57,190 bases of DNA from Mycobacterium sp. shizuoka-1 (GCF_002723835.1 NZ_BEWG01000110.1:1-57190); one strand, 5' to 3'; positions 42,147-51,279 are shown, counted from the stretch's first letter. Notes: a model not told the origin generated them from the letters alone. Numbers and translations: made by a program.

Positions 42147-42713
42147 TCAGCCCTTCAGCACGACAACGCGGCGTGACGGCTCGACGCCCTCGCTCTCGCT
42201 GTGCACACCGTCCACCCCGGCGACGGCGTCGTGCACGATCTTGCGCTCGAACGGCGTCATCGGCGCGAGCTCTTCGCGTTCGCCGGTCTCCAGGACACGG
42301 CGGGCCACCTTGTCGCCCAGCGCGCTGAGCTCTTCGCGGCGGCGGCGGCGCCAGTTCGCGATGTCCAGCATCAGCCGGCTGCGCTCACCGGTCTTCTGGT
42401 GCACCGCCAGTCGGGTCAGCTCCTGCAGTGCGTCCAGGACCTCGCCTTTGCGCCCGACGAGCTTCGACAGATCGTCACCGCCGTCGATGCTCACGATCGC
42501 GCGGTTACCCTCCACATCGAGGTCGATGTCCCCGTCGAAGTCGAGCAGGTCGAGCAGTTCCTCCAAATAGTCGCCGGCGATCTCACCCTCGGCAACGAGG
42601 CGCTCTTCGAGGTCCTCCCCCTTGTCGGACGCTGTGTCGGACTCTTCTGTGTTCAAGCCCTCGTCCACGACCGCCTCGGTTTCGGTCACATCCGTGATCT
42701 CGGCATCCGCCAT
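42147..42713 (-). CDS. jag: Jag/KhpB family RNA-binding protein (Rv3920c homologue)
   Basis: The 188-residue cytoplasmic protein starts with an acidic tail (about 1-65), then a KH domain (LLDLLDFDGDIDLDV, LVGRKGEVLDALQELTRLA) and an R3H domain at the C-terminus (MTPFERKIVHDAVAGVDGV). No Jag_N domain is visible. KhpB binds RNA with KhpA in several Gram-positives and affects cell elongation. ATG 42713 has AGAGGGAGAG about 6 bases upstream. It sits between yidC and rsmG on the same strand, as in all mycobacteria I recall. Confidence 0.92.
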   Translation of the reverse strand: MADAEITDVTETEAVVDEGLNTEESDTASDKGEDLEERLVAEGEIAGDYLEELLDLLDFDGDIDLDVEGNRAIVSIDGGDDLSKLVGRKGEVLDALQELTRLAVHQKTGERSRLMLDIANWRRRRREELSALGDKVARRVLETGEREELAPMTPFERKIVHDAVAGVDGVHSESEGVEPSRRVVVLKG

Positions 42714-42747
42714 GTGTCTCTCCCTCTTTCGCCGGAGCGATCTCCGG

Positions 42748-43824
42748 TCAACGCTTACGTTTCTTGGGCCGCGCCCCTGGACGCGGTGTGCGGCTCGGCG
42801 GGCCGCCGTCGGCCGGTTTCTCCGGGCCGGTGTCGGGTTCGGCATCGCCGTCGCTGAGCGCCGCGTCGTCGTCGGGTCCCGCCGCACCATTCGTCGCGGC
42901 CGGCGCGCTCTTCTTGGGCTTGGTCGGCTTGACGCCCGGCGCCGGTGCGTTGGCCGCGCGGCGCGCCAGCGCCTCCTCCTTCTTGGCCTCTTCTTCCTTC
43001 TCGATCCGGCCGAACACGTAGTGCTGCTGGCCGAAGGTCCAGATGTTGTTGGACACCCAGTAGATGATGATCGCGATCGGCAGGAACGGACCACCCACCA
43101 CGACACCGAGCGGGAAGACGTACAGCGCGAGCTTGTTCATCATCGCGGTCTGCGGGTTGGCCGCGGCTTCCGGGCTCTGGCGCGCGACCGATGCCCGGCT
43201 GTTGAAGTAGGTGGCGATACCGGCGGCGATCATCAGCGGGATGCCGACCGCGATCACCGCGGCGCGGTTGAATTCGGTGAAGGCCTCCAGGCCGTGCTGC
43301 TGGATCATCGTCGCGCCGAGTGGGGCACCGAACAGGTTGGCGTCAAGGAAGTGGCTGACGTCGGTCGCACTGAAGACATAGTTGGGCAGGCTGCGGTTCT
43401 CCTCGACCGACAGCCCGAGCCGGCCGATTCCGGTCTGGGTGCGGTTGAAGGACATCAGCACGTGATAGAGACCGAGGAACACCGGGATCTGCGCGAGCAT
43501 CGGCAGACAGCCGAGGATCGGGTTGAATCCGTGTTCGCGCTGCAGCTTCTGCATCTCCAGCGCCATCCGCTGGCGGTCCTTGCCGTACTTCTTCTGCAGC
43601 GCCTTGATCTGAGGTTGCAGTTCCTGCATCTGCCGGGTGGTGCGGATCTGGCGGACGAACGGCTTGTAGAGCAGCGCGCGCAGGGTGAACACCAAGAACA
43701 TCACCGACAGCGCCCACGCGAAGAAGTTGGTGGGCCCCAGGATGAATGCGAACAGCTTGTACCAGAGCCACATAATGCCCGAGACCGGGTAATAGATGAC
43801 GTCCAGGCTGAACCAGTTAAACAT
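42748..43824 (-). CDS. yidC: Membrane protein insertase YidC
   Basis: The 358-residue insertase lacks the large periplasmic domain of E. coli YidC, as in Gram-positives. Five membrane segments are seen, including IMWLWYKLFAFILG and FLPIAIIIYWVSNNIWTFGQQ, with the substrate-groove arginine in LLYKPFVRQIRTTRQM. The C-terminal 80 residues are charged and Pro-rich, ending RPGARPKKRKR. ATG 43824 with AGGAG just upstream was preferred; an upstream reading to 43851 would overlap yidD further. The start overlaps the yidD stop by 8 bp. Confidence 0.95.
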   Translation of the reverse strand: MFNWFSLDVIYYPVSGIMWLWYKLFAFILGPTNFFAWALSVMFLVFTLRALLYKPFVRQIRTTRQMQELQPQIKALQKKYGKDRQRMALEMQKLQREHGFNPILGCLPMLAQIPVFLGLYHVLMSFNRTQTGIGRLGLSVEENRSLPNYVFSATDVSHFLDANLFGAPLGATMIQQHGLEAFTEFNRAAVIAVGIPLMIAAGIATYFNSRASVARQSPEAAANPQTAMMNKLALYVFPLGVVVGGPFLPIAIIIYWVSNNIWTFGQQHYVFGRIEKEEEAKKEEALARRAANAPAPGVKPTKPKKSAPAATNGAAGPDDDAALSDGDAEPDTGPEKPADGGPPSRTPRPGARPKKRKR

Positions 43825-44098
43825 GCATGCTCCTGCTGTCGTTTTCGACATCGGTCCCGGGGGCCTGCGGGCACCGCTCGGGTATTGGGTCCCATCCTCC
43901 CCGATGCCACGGACCGCACTTCCCCAGCCGGATCAGGGTCAGCCAACTCCCCCGAATCAAGCCGTACTCGGTCAGTGCATCCACCGCGTACTGACTGCAT
44001 GTCGGGGTGAACCGACACGTGGGCAACCGAAGCGGCGAGATGGTGTGGCGGTAGAGCTCGATGAGGAAGATCAGGCCGCGAACCGGAAGGTGGGTCAC
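43817..44098 (-). CDS. yidD: Membrane protein insertion efficiency factor YidD
   Basis: The 93-residue protein has the DUF37 signature LYRHTISPLRLPTCRFTPTC, SQYAVDAL and LTLIRLGKCGPWHRGGWDP. It is small, basic and membrane-peripheral, assisting YidC-dependent insertion. GTG 44098 overlaps the rnpA stop (GTGA), and the 3' end overlaps yidC by 8 bp, making a tightly coupled rpmH-rnpA-yidD-yidC-jag-rsmG-parA-parB row. Confidence 0.95.
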   Translation of the reverse strand: MTHLPVRGLIFLIELYRHTISPLRLPTCRFTPTCSQYAVDALTEYGLIRGSWLTLIRLGKCGPWHRGGWDPIPERCPQAPGTDVENDSRSMHV

Positions 44099-44448
44099 CG
44101 CGTCCTCGCCATCAGATCGTGACTGCGGCGAAGACCGGCACGGAGCTGGTGTTCAAGACGGGCGGACACCGCGTCCTTGCTGCTGGGCAGCGCCCGGATC
44201 ACCACCCGTTCGTCGGGGGTCAGCTCCGGCAACACCGACCGCGCGACGTGGCGCAACCGGCGGGAGACCTGGTGGCGCTGGACCGCGTTGCCGACGGATT
44301 TCGCGACGACCAAACCGATGCGTGGTCCGCCGTCGGCGTTGTCACGCCGTGCATGCACGACGATGTCCGGCTGCGCCGCTCGCACCCCGTGCTTGATGGT
44401 GGCGCCGAACTCCGCAGACCGTGTCATCCGGAACTGAGCCGGGAGCAC
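44095..44448 (-). CDS. rnpA: Ribonuclease P protein component
   Basis: The 117-residue basic protein binds RNase P RNA and assists 5' maturation of tRNAs. It has the family N-terminus RMTRSAEFGATIKHG and the signature RIGLVVAKSVGNAVQRHQVSRRLR with the conserved RNR-like helix. GTG 44448 follows rpmH by 18 bp. Length matches recalled mycobacterial RnpA. Confidence 0.95.
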   Translation of the reverse strand: MLPAQFRMTRSAEFGATIKHGVRAAQPDIVVHARRDNADGGPRIGLVVAKSVGNAVQRHQVSRRLRHVARSVLPELTPDERVVIRALPSSKDAVSARLEHQLRAGLRRSHDLMARTR

Positions 44449-44466
44449 GCCGCGTGATCTCGTGGA

Positions 44467-44610
44467 TCAGGCAGTCAGAGAACGACGCCCCTTGCGGCGC
44501 CGGCCCGTCACGATGGCGCGCCCGGCACGGGTGCGCATGCGCAGACGGAAGCCATGAACCCGCGCCCGGCGCCGGTTGTTCGGCTGAAAGGTCCGCTTGC
44601 CCTTGGCCAC
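44467..44610 (-). CDS. rpmH: Ribosomal protein bL34
   Basis: The 47-residue, highly basic protein ([20 protein letters not shown], then [16 protein letters not shown]) is the complete bL34. GTG 44610 has GAGGAGA about 8 bases upstream; an extension to 44754 would cross the Shine-Dalgarno and leader. It is the first gene of the leftward operon from the dnaA-rpmH gap. Confidence 0.96.
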
Positions 44611-44772
44611 GGCTGTATCTCCTCGTCGTATGGCAGTCGCTGCCCGGTATATCCGCTTGCGCGTGTACCCGGACGAACGCCACTGCTCGTTGTAAGCTCT
44701 GGTCTCGCTCGTAACCGGCGCGGTCCCGAAACCCGGTCGCAGCCGTATCGCCAACGTTCGGGCGACTGTTCG

Positions 44773-44801
44773 AGGGTACTGACGTCACTTCGCCTGGTCA
44801 A
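44773..44801 (-). promoter_or_regulatory. Sigma-A-type promoter of the rpmH operon
   Basis: On the minus strand TTGACC (44801-44796), a 17-base spacer and TACCCT (44778-44773) form a near-consensus promoter, with a start near 44766 and a leader of about 155 bases before rpmH. Confidence 0.7.
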
Positions 44802-45199
44802 ACCGCCTTGTCGTGCCGTCCGTCACCGCGAGATCCCGGCGGCGCCCAGCACGATCAGGGCACGGGGGTCACAGCTGTCACCGACGGCCTGGATGCCGTT
44901 ATGCCAACGTGATCGGAATGTTGCAGAACGGTTGGCACCCGCCGCGAAAACTGTTAGCTTCTGCCAAGCCGCTTCAGCACGAGGCGGCACGCAATCGGGA
45001 ATCGGGGGCACAGGCCGGCGGACAGTCCAACCAGTTGCTCGGATTAACTGCCGACCCGCGACCCTGCGCCGATATGCTGCGAGACGAGGACGACTGTCCT
45101 GTCCACACCTGTGGATAACTATGTGGACAGATTCGTCGTCGTCTCATTTGCTTTTATGTGCCGGATGACAATTACCGATCGGACCAGGGGGATCTGTCG
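44802..45199 (+). promoter_or_regulatory. dnaA upstream region with promoter, dyad and DnaA boxes
   Basis: Going right: TGCCAAC (44902-44908) and GTTGGCA (44931-44937) form a perfect 7-bp dyad whose right arm overlaps a -35 candidate TTGGCA (44932-44937); TAGCTT (44954-44959) is 16 bases further and serves as -10. At 45099-45130 lie three DnaA boxes: CTGTCCACA (45099-45107), TTATCCACA on the minus strand (45118-45110) and CTGTCCACA on the minus strand (45130-45122), suggesting autoregulation by DnaA. No gene is seen in this stretch. Confidence 0.65.
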
Positions 45200-46699
45200 T
45201 TGACCGAAGATCCCGGTTCAGCATTCGCCACCGTGTGGAGCTCGGTGGTCGCCGAGCTCAACGGCGACGGAACCGCGGACTCCCGCCCGAACGGAACTGC
45301 CGGTGACGCGCCGCTCACTCCGCAACAGCGCGCCTGGCTCAAACTGGTCCAGCCGCTGACGATCGCCGAAGGCTTCGCGCTGTTGTCCGTGCCGAGCAGC
45401 TTCGTCCAGAACGAGATCGAACGGCATCTGCGGACGCAGATCGTCGACGCCCTCAGCCGGCGACTCGGCCAACGAGTCGAACTCGGTGTCCGCATCGCCC
45501 CACCGGATCTGCAGGAGGACGAGGACACTGCGGTACCCGATCCGCCGGCAGTCGATTTGGAGCTCGACGAAGTCGACGAAGATCGGGAGGCGCTGGCCAG
45601 TGCCCACGAGACCTGGCCGAGTTACTTTATCGAGCGGCCGCGGAGTAACCCGTCCGCCGAAGCACCCGGCATCAGCCTCAACCGGCGCTACACCTTCGAC
45701 ACCTTCGTCATCGGTGCCTCCAACCGGTTCGCCCACGCCGCCGCGCTGGCGATCGCCGAAGCCCCGGCCCGCGCCTACAACCCGTTGTTCATCTGGGGTG
45801 AGTCCGGGCTGGGCAAGACCCATCTGTTGCACGCCGCAGGCAACTATGCGCAACGACTCTTTCCCGGGATGCGAGTGAAGTACGTCTCGACCGAAGAGTT
45901 CACCAACGACTTCATCAACTCGCTGCGCGACGACCGCAAGGTGGCCTTCAAGCGCAGTTACCGCGATATCGACGTGCTGCTGGTCGACGACATTCAGTTC
46001 ATCGAGGGCAAGGAAGGTATCCAGGAGGAGTTCTTCCACACCTTCAACACCCTGCACAATGCGAACAAGCAGATCGTCATCTCCTCAGATCGCCCGCCCA
46101 AGCAGCTGGCCACCCTCGAGGACCGCTTGCGGACCCGGTTCGAATGGGGCCTGATCACCGACGTTCAGCCACCCGAGTTGGAGACCCGGATTGCGATTCT
46201 GCGCAAGAAGGCGCAGATGGAGCGGCTCGACGTTCCAGACGACGTGCTGGAGCTGATCGCCAGCAGTATCGAGCGCAACATCCGCGAGCTCGAAGGTGCC
46301 CTCATCCGGGTCACTGCGTTCGCCTCGCTGAACAAGACGCCGATCGACAAGGCGTTGGCCGAGATCGTGTTGCGGGATCTGATCGCCGACGCCGGCACCA
46401 TGCAGATCAGCACGGCGGCGATCATGGCGGCCACCGCCGAGTACTTCGACACCACCGTCGAGGAACTGCGGGGCCCCGGTAAGACCAGGGCGCTGGCCCA
46501 GTCCCGGCAGATCGCGATGTATCTGTGCCGAGAACTCACCGATCTGTCCCTGCCCAAGATCGGGCAGGCCTTCGGCCGCGACCACACCACGGTCATGTAC
46601 GCCGAGAAAAAGATTCGCGGTGAAATGGCCCACCGGCGTGAGGTCTTCGATCACGTCAAGGAACTCACCACGCGGATCCGCCAGCGCTCCAAGCGCTGA
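45200..46699 (+). CDS. dnaA: Chromosomal replication initiator DnaA
   Basis: The 499-residue AAA+ initiator binds DnaA boxes at oriC and opens the duplex. Domain I spans about 1-90, an acidic variable domain II runs to about 160, and the AAA+ core has Walker A GESGLGKTHLLHAAGNY, Walker B VLLVDDIQF and sensor ERNIRELEGAL. Domain IV carries the box-reading signature FGRDHTTVMYAEKK. The TTG at 45200, giving LTEDPGSAFATVW, was chosen because M. tuberculosis dnaA also starts at a TTG in the same context (TTGACCGA) and because AGGGGGA lies about 8 bases upstream. The ATG at 45158 would lack a Shine-Dalgarno. Confidence 0.97.
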   Translation: MTEDPGSAFATVWSSVVAELNGDGTADSRPNGTAGDAPLTPQQRAWLKLVQPLTIAEGFALLSVPSSFVQNEIERHLRTQIVDALSRRLGQRVELGVRIAPPDLQEDEDTAVPDPPAVDLELDEVDEDREALASAHETWPSYFIERPRSNPSAEAPGISLNRRYTFDTFVIGASNRFAHAAALAIAEAPARAYNPLFIWGESGLGKTHLLHAAGNYAQRLFPGMRVKYVSTEEFTNDFINSLRDDRKVAFKRSYRDIDVLLVDDIQFIEGKEGIQEEFFHTFNTLHNANKQIVISSDRPPKQLATLEDRLRTRFEWGLITDVQPPELETRIAILRKKAQMERLDVPDDVLELIASSIERNIRELEGALIRVTAFASLNKTPIDKALAEIVLRDLIADAGTMQISTAAIMAATAEYFDTTVEELRGPGKTRALAQSRQIAMYLCRELTDLSLPKIGQAFGRDHTTVMYAEKKIRGEMAHRREVFDHVKELTTRIRQRSKR

Positions 46700-47223
46700 A
46701 ATCACCCTTCTTCTGTTCTCTTGCGTGTCTTCGGCGCAAAAAACTTTGGTCACTGTCGTACCAGTCGTCACACCGCGGGCTTGTGCACACCGCTGGGGAC
46801 AACACTGGTGTTGTGCGCCGAAGTACGGCAACAACGATGAACAACCGCGGGCTGTACACACCGCTTCGGTGATCGGCGGCCAACCATGCACAACTCATCC
46901 ACATGCCCGCACCGCATCGGAGCAGGCGATCGACCGTCCCGTCCACAGCTTGCACAGGCCCTATTACTGTTGCCCTTATCTCTCTTCCGTTTTCTTCTTT
47001 GAAGACAGCGTTGGGGAGTACCCGGTTCACAGAGCGTCGCGGGCCGTTCGGCAGGGCTCTTGTCACCCGGATCGATTAGCTTTCAAGATGGCGCCCGACG
47101 CTCTACGGTTGTTGTTCTGACTGCCGTTCGGCGGCTGTCGCTCACAGACCACGCTCGCCCGTGCCGATGGCATGTGGCGGACGCCGGTCGGGGTTGTTCG
47201 GGTGATGAAGGGACAGGGTGCAC
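46700..47223. other. Origin of replication (oriC)
   Basis: This 524-bp non-coding stretch between dnaA and dnaN is the mycobacterial oriC. DnaA-box-like 9-mers related to TTGTCCACA include TTGTGCACA (46781-46789), its complement-type TGGGGACAA (46794-46802), TTGTGCGCC (46811-46819), CTGTACACA (46852-46860), CATGCACAA (46885-46893), TCATCCACA (46895-46903), CCGTCCACA (46939-46947) and CGGTTCACA (47023-47031). A T/C-rich stretch around 46960-47005 is the least GC-rich part and the likely unwinding element. Mismatched boxes are typical of mycobacterial origins. Confidence 0.9.
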
Positions 47224-48411
47224 GTGGCCACTACGACGGTTGGCTCCGACTTGAAGTTCCGCCTGGTGCGGGAAGACTTCGCCGATGCGGTGGCCTGGGT
47301 TGCCCGTAACCTGCCGAGTCGCCCGACCGTGCCAGTGCTGGCAGGCGTGTTGCTCACCGGCACCGATGAGGGTCTGACCATTTCCGGATTCGACTACGAA
47401 GTGTCGGCCGAAGTCCGGGTTCCCGCCGAAATCGCTTCTCCGGGAAGCGCTTTGGTTTCCGGCCGGTTGCTGTCCGACATCACCCGGGCGCTGCCGGCCA
47501 AGCCCGTCGACGTCACCGTCGAAGGCACCAGGGTGTCGTTGACGTGCGGAAGCGCCCGATTCTCGCTGCCGACGATGGCGGTGGAGGATTATCCCGCGCT
47601 TCCCGAGCTGCCGGACGAAACCGGTGTGATCTCGGCTGATCTGTTCGCCGAGGCGATCGGTCAGGTGGCCGTCGCGGCCGGGCGCGACGACACGCTGCCC
47701 ATGCTGACCGGTATCCGGGTGGAAATTTCCGGTGAGACAGTGGTTTTGGCCGCCACCGACCGATTCCGGCTGGCGGTGCGCGAACTGACCTGGTCGACCT
47801 CGTCGCCGAGCCTGGAAGCCGCCGTGCTGGTGCCGGCCAAGACCTTGGCCGAGGCCGCCAAAGCCGGCACCTCGGGTGCCGAGGTCCACCTGGCCCTGGG
47901 TGCGGGGTCCTCGGTGGGCAAGGAAGGACTGCTCGGTATCCGCAGCGGCGGCAAGCGCAGCACCACTCGGTTGCTCGACGCGGAGTTCCCCAAGTTCCGC
48001 CAGCTGCTGCCTGCCGAGCACACCGCGGTGGCGACCATCGGGGTGGCCGAGCTCAGCGACGCGATCAAGCGCGTCGCCCTGGTGGCCGACCGCGGCGCGC
48101 AGGTGCGGATGGAATTCGGCGACGGCGTGCTGCACTTGTCGGCCGGCGCCGACGACGTGGGCCGCGCCGAGGAAGACCTGCCGGTCGAATTCGCCGGGGA
48201 GCCGCTGACGATCGCGTTCAATCCCACCTATCTGACCGACGGTCTGGGTTCGCTGCATTCCGACCGGGTGACCTTCGGTTTCACCACCCCCAGCCGGCCT
48301 GCGGTGTTGCGCCCGGCGAACGGTGATGAACAGGTGGACGGCACCGGGCCGTTCCCCGCCGTTCAGACCGACTACGTATACCTGTTGATGCCGGTCCGGC
48401 TTCCCGGTTGA
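47224..48411 (+). CDS. dnaN: DNA polymerase III beta sliding clamp
   Basis: The 395-residue clamp tethers the replicative polymerase. Three clamp domains are recognisable, with the blocks PVLAGVLLTGTDEGLTISG, AAGRDDTLPMLTGIRVEI, KRSTTRLLDAEFPKFRQLLP and the C-terminal TDYVYLLMPVRLPG that ends the protein-binding pocket. GTG 47224 gives the recalled fast-grower N-terminus ATTTVGSDLKFR; GTG 47218 is two codons earlier and has a better spacing from AAGGGA. It follows oriC, and gnd begins 27 bp downstream. Confidence 0.96.
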   Translation: MATTTVGSDLKFRLVREDFADAVAWVARNLPSRPTVPVLAGVLLTGTDEGLTISGFDYEVSAEVRVPAEIASPGSALVSGRLLSDITRALPAKPVDVTVEGTRVSLTCGSARFSLPTMAVEDYPALPELPDETGVISADLFAEAIGQVAVAAGRDDTLPMLTGIRVEISGETVVLAATDRFRLAVRELTWSTSSPSLEAAVLVPAKTLAEAAKAGTSGAEVHLALGAGSSVGKEGLLGIRSGGKRSTTRLLDAEFPKFRQLLPAEHTAVATIGVAELSDAIKRVALVADRGAQVRMEFGDGVLHLSAGADDVGRAEEDLPVEFAGEPLTIAFNPTYLTDGLGSLHSDRVTFGFTTPSRPAVLRPANGDEQVDGTGPFPAVQTDYVYLLMPVRLPG

Positions 48412-48438
48412 ACCGGACCCTGACCTAGAGAGGCACAC

Positions 48439-49332
48439 ATGCAATTGGGTTTGGTCGGTCTCGGCAAAATGGGCTTCAACATGCGCCAGCGACTGCGCGA
48501 AGGTGGCCACGAGGTCATCGGGTACGACCCCCGACCCGAGGTGACGGATGTGCCGAGCCTGGCCGGGTTGGCCGAGGCGCTGACCGCTCCGCGGGTGGTG
48601 TGGGTCATGGTGCCGTCCGGTCCGATCACCGATGACACGATCAGCTCGCTGGCCGAGGTACTCAGCCCAGGCGACCTGGTGATCGACGGCGGCAACTCCA
48701 AGTACACCGAGGACGGACCGCACGCGGAACTGCTTGGGAAAAAAGGCATTTCGTTCGTCGATGCGGGTGTTTCCGGCGGTATCTGGGGCTTGGCCGAGGG
48801 CTACGGCCTGATGGTCGGCGGCAGCGACGAGGATGTCGCGCGGGTGATGCCGATTTTCGACACCCTGCGCCCGCCCGGCGACCTCGCCGACGGTTTCGTG
48901 CACGCGGGTCCGGTGGGTGCGGGTCATTACGCCAAGATGGTGCACAACGGTATCGAGTACGGGCTGATGATGGCGTATGCCGAAGGGTACGAACTGCTGG
49001 CAGCCGAGCCGTTGATCAAGGACACCCAGGCCGTCATCCAGGCCTGGACCAACGGCACAGTGGTGCGGTCGTGGTTGCAGCAGCTGCTGGCCAAGGCCCT
49101 GGCGGAAGATCCGGCGTTCGACGCGATCTCGGGCTACACCGAGGATTCCGGCGAAGGCCGCTGGACCGTGGAAGAGGCCATTCGCCACCGGGTACCCATG
49201 CCGGTGATCGCGGCGTCGCTGTTCGCGAGATTTGCGTCGCGGCAAGAAGATTCGCCGACGATGAAGGCGGTGTCGGCGCTGCGCAACCAGTTCGGCGGCC
49301 ACGCGGTCAAGCGGGTCTCGGTGTCGGGATAG
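48439..49332 (+). CDS. gnd: 6-phosphogluconate dehydrogenase, decarboxylating (GndA/YqeC type)
   Basis: The 297-residue short-form 6PGDH oxidises 6-phosphogluconate to ribulose 5-phosphate, CO2 and reduced cofactor in the pentose phosphate pathway. It has the nucleotide loop GLVGLGKMGFNM, VIDGGNSKYTED, the catalytic VSGGIWG and KMVHNGIEYG. ATG 48439 has AGAGAGG upstream. A gnd gene between dnaN and recF is the arrangement of M. smegmatis and other fast growers; M. tuberculosis lacks it here. Short-form enzymes often use NAD. Confidence 0.94.
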   Translation: MQLGLVGLGKMGFNMRQRLREGGHEVIGYDPRPEVTDVPSLAGLAEALTAPRVVWVMVPSGPITDDTISSLAEVLSPGDLVIDGGNSKYTEDGPHAELLGKKGISFVDAGVSGGIWGLAEGYGLMVGGSDEDVARVMPIFDTLRPPGDLADGFVHAGPVGAGHYAKMVHNGIEYGLMMAYAEGYELLAAEPLIKDTQAVIQAWTNGTVVRSWLQQLLAKALAEDPAFDAISGYTEDSGEGRWTVEEAIRHRVPMPVIAASLFARFASRQEDSPTMKAVSALRNQFGGHAVKRVSVSG

Positions 49333-49341
49333 CGAGGCCCG

Positions 49342-50484
49342 ATGTACGTCCGGCACCTGGCGCTACGCGACTTTCGGTCGTGGCAACACGTCGAACTCGA
49401 GTTGGCACCGGGCCGGACGGTCTTTGTCGGTCCCAACGGCTTCGGCAAAACGAATCTTGTTGAGGCACTGTGGTATTGCGCCACTCTCGGGTCACACCGG
49501 GTGGCCACCGACGCACCGTTGATCCGGGCCGGGGCCGAGCGGGCGGTGGTGTCCACGATCGTGGTGAACGAGGGCCGAGAACTCGCGGTGGACATCGAGA
49601 TCGCGGCGGGTCGGGCGAACAAGGCTCGACTGAACCGTTCACCGGTGCGCAGCACCCGCGAGGTGCTCGGGGCGGTGCGCGCGGTGTTGTTCGCCCCGGA
49701 GGATCTGGCGCTGGTCCGCGGCGATCCCGGCGAGCGCCGGCGCTATCTCGACGAGCTGGCCTCGGTACGCAGGCCCCGGGTCGCGGCGATCCGTGCCGAC
49801 TACGAGAAGGTTCTCAAGCAACGCACCGCGCTGCTGAAATCCGCTGCGGGAGCCCGCTTTCGGGGTGATTCCGGGGTCTTGGAGACGCTGGACGTATGGG
49901 ACGGGCACCTGGCTGCGCACGGCGCTGAACTGATGGCGGCCCGCATCGAGCTGGTGAACCTGTTGGCTCCGGAGGTCGAGAAGGCCTACCAGCTGCTGGC
50001 GCCGGCCTCGCGACCCGCAGCCATCAGCTACCGCAGCAGTGTGGAATCCGCGGAGACTCAAGACGTGCAGTCTTTGGAGGCCGCGTTGTTGGCCGGGCTG
50101 GCGGCCCGGCGTGGAGCTGAGCTGGAACGCGGGGTGTGTCTGGTCGGTCCGCACCGCGACGACCTGGAGCTGCGGCTCGGGGACCAGCCGGCCAAGGGGT
50201 TCGCCAGCCATGGTGAATCCTGGTCCATGGCACTGGCATTGCGGCTCGCGTCCTATGAGTTGCTGCGCACCGAGGGCAGCGAACCGGTGTTGATCCTCGA
50301 CGATGTGTTCGCCGAACTCGACAACGCCCGGCGTCGGGCGCTGGCCGGGGTGGCCGCCGACGCCGAGCAGGTACTGATCACCGCCGCCGTGGGTGAGGAC
50401 ATCCCGACCGACTGGGATGCCACCCGGATCGGGGTGGTGCTGCGCGACGATGACGGTGGCCGGATGTCGGAGGTGAGTGGATGA
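49342..50484 (+). CDS. recF: DNA replication and repair protein RecF
   Basis: The 380-residue SMC-like ATPase loads RecA at gapped DNA with RecO and RecR. Walker A is GPNGFGKTN near residue 30-38, the signature region includes ASHGESWSMALALRLA and Walker B is PVLILDDVFAELDNARR, matching family architecture and length. ATG 49342 is 9 bp after the gnd stop. Its stop overlaps the start of dciA (ATGA). Confidence 0.96.
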   Translation: MYVRHLALRDFRSWQHVELELAPGRTVFVGPNGFGKTNLVEALWYCATLGSHRVATDAPLIRAGAERAVVSTIVVNEGRELAVDIEIAAGRANKARLNRSPVRSTREVLGAVRAVLFAPEDLALVRGDPGERRRYLDELASVRRPRVAAIRADYEKVLKQRTALLKSAAGARFRGDSGVLETLDVWDGHLAAHGAELMAARIELVNLLAPEVEKAYQLLAPASRPAAISYRSSVESAETQDVQSLEAALLAGLAARRGAELERGVCLVGPHRDDLELRLGDQPAKGFASHGESWSMALALRLASYELLRTEGSEPVLILDDVFAELDNARRRALAGVAADAEQVLITAAVGEDIPTDWDATRIGVVLRDDDGGRMSEVSG

Positions 50485-51056
50485 CGGAGCCCGACGACGA
50501 CGACGCCGGCGAGCGCACCGGCCCACCGGATCATCTCGCCGGGCTGGCCGGGATGGATCTGGTGCGCCGAGCGCTGGAAGAAGCCCGTGGCGCCGCGCGC
50601 AGTCAGGGTAAGGAGGTCGGCCGCGGCCGGCGCTCCCCCGGGACCCGCCGGGCGGTGAACCGAGGTGGGCGGCGCAGCTGGTCGGGACCCGGACCGGATC
50701 GCCGCGATCCGCAGCCGCTGGGATCGGTGGCCAACGAACTCGCCAAGTCGCGCGGCTGGACGCCGAAGGTCGCCGAGGGCGCGGTGTTTGCGCAGTGGGC
50801 CACGGTGGTCGGCGAGCAGATCGCAGAGCATGCCGAGCCGACCGCCCTGCGCGACGGAGTGCTCAGCGTCACCGCCGAATCGACCGCCTGGGCCACCCAG
50901 CTGCGAATGGTCCAGTCGCAGCTGCTGGCCAAGATCGCCGCCGCCGTGGGTGACGGCGTGGTCACGTCGCTGAAGATCACCGGGCCGGTCGCGCCGTCCT
51001 GGCGCAAGGGCCCGCTGCACATCTCCGGACGTGGCCCGCGCGACACCTATGGCTGA
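50481..51056 (+). CDS. dciA: DciA family helicase-loader/DUF721 protein (Rv0004 homologue)
   Basis: The 191-residue protein has a basic, disordered N-terminal half and a C-terminal DUF721 domain (about 90-165: AEGAVFAQWATVVGEQIAEH, LSVTAESTAWATQLRMVQSQLL). DciA proteins recruit and load the replicative helicase DnaB in bacteria without DnaC; in mycobacteria this gene is conserved between recF and gyrB. Its ATG overlaps the recF stop. Confidence 0.9.
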   Translation: MTEPDDDDAGERTGPPDHLAGLAGMDLVRRALEEARGAARSQGKEVGRGRRSPGTRRAVNRGGRRSWSGPGPDRRDPQPLGSVANELAKSRGWTPKVAEGAVFAQWATVVGEQIAEHAEPTALRDGVLSVTAESTAWATQLRMVQSQLLAKIAAAVGDGVVTSLKITGPVAPSWRKGPLHISGRGPRDTYG

Positions 51057-51086
51057 GGTGCGCGATCACAGTCGGCTGACAGCCAC

Positions 51087-51214
51087 GACACGGTCGTCGA
51101 CTGCCGTGTCAAGCGTCAAGACGTATGCCGATCCGAGAAATTCCGTGCACGGCGCAACTAGGTGTGTAGAAACGCCGCCGCAGACTCAGTCCGAAGTGCG
51201 CTAACCGGTAGACT
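51087..51214 (+). promoter_or_regulatory. Terminator-like hairpin and gyrB promoter region
   Basis: GACACGG (51087-51093) and CCGTGTC (51104-51110) form a perfect 7-bp stem with a 10-base loop 31 bp after dciA, a likely terminator. Further on, TAGACT (51209-51214) is a -10 candidate for gyrBA; no convincing -35 is visible. The gap 51057-51279 holds no gene. Confidence 0.5.
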
Positions 51215-51279
51215 TACTCAAGACCTGCGCACGGTCGGTGAATCGTGCGCCTGCGAACCCCAAGGAGAGCGTTCCGCTA

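Noticed and set aside
46700..47223. ORFs of 133-166 codons inside oriC
   Set aside because: They consist of DnaA-box and A/T-rich origin sequence, lack ribosome-binding sites and do not resemble any protein.
47416..47440. Third copy of the hairpin repeat at GCCGAAATCGCTTC in dnaN
   Set aside because: Only about 11 bases match, it lies in conserved dnaN coding sequence and has no inverted partner.
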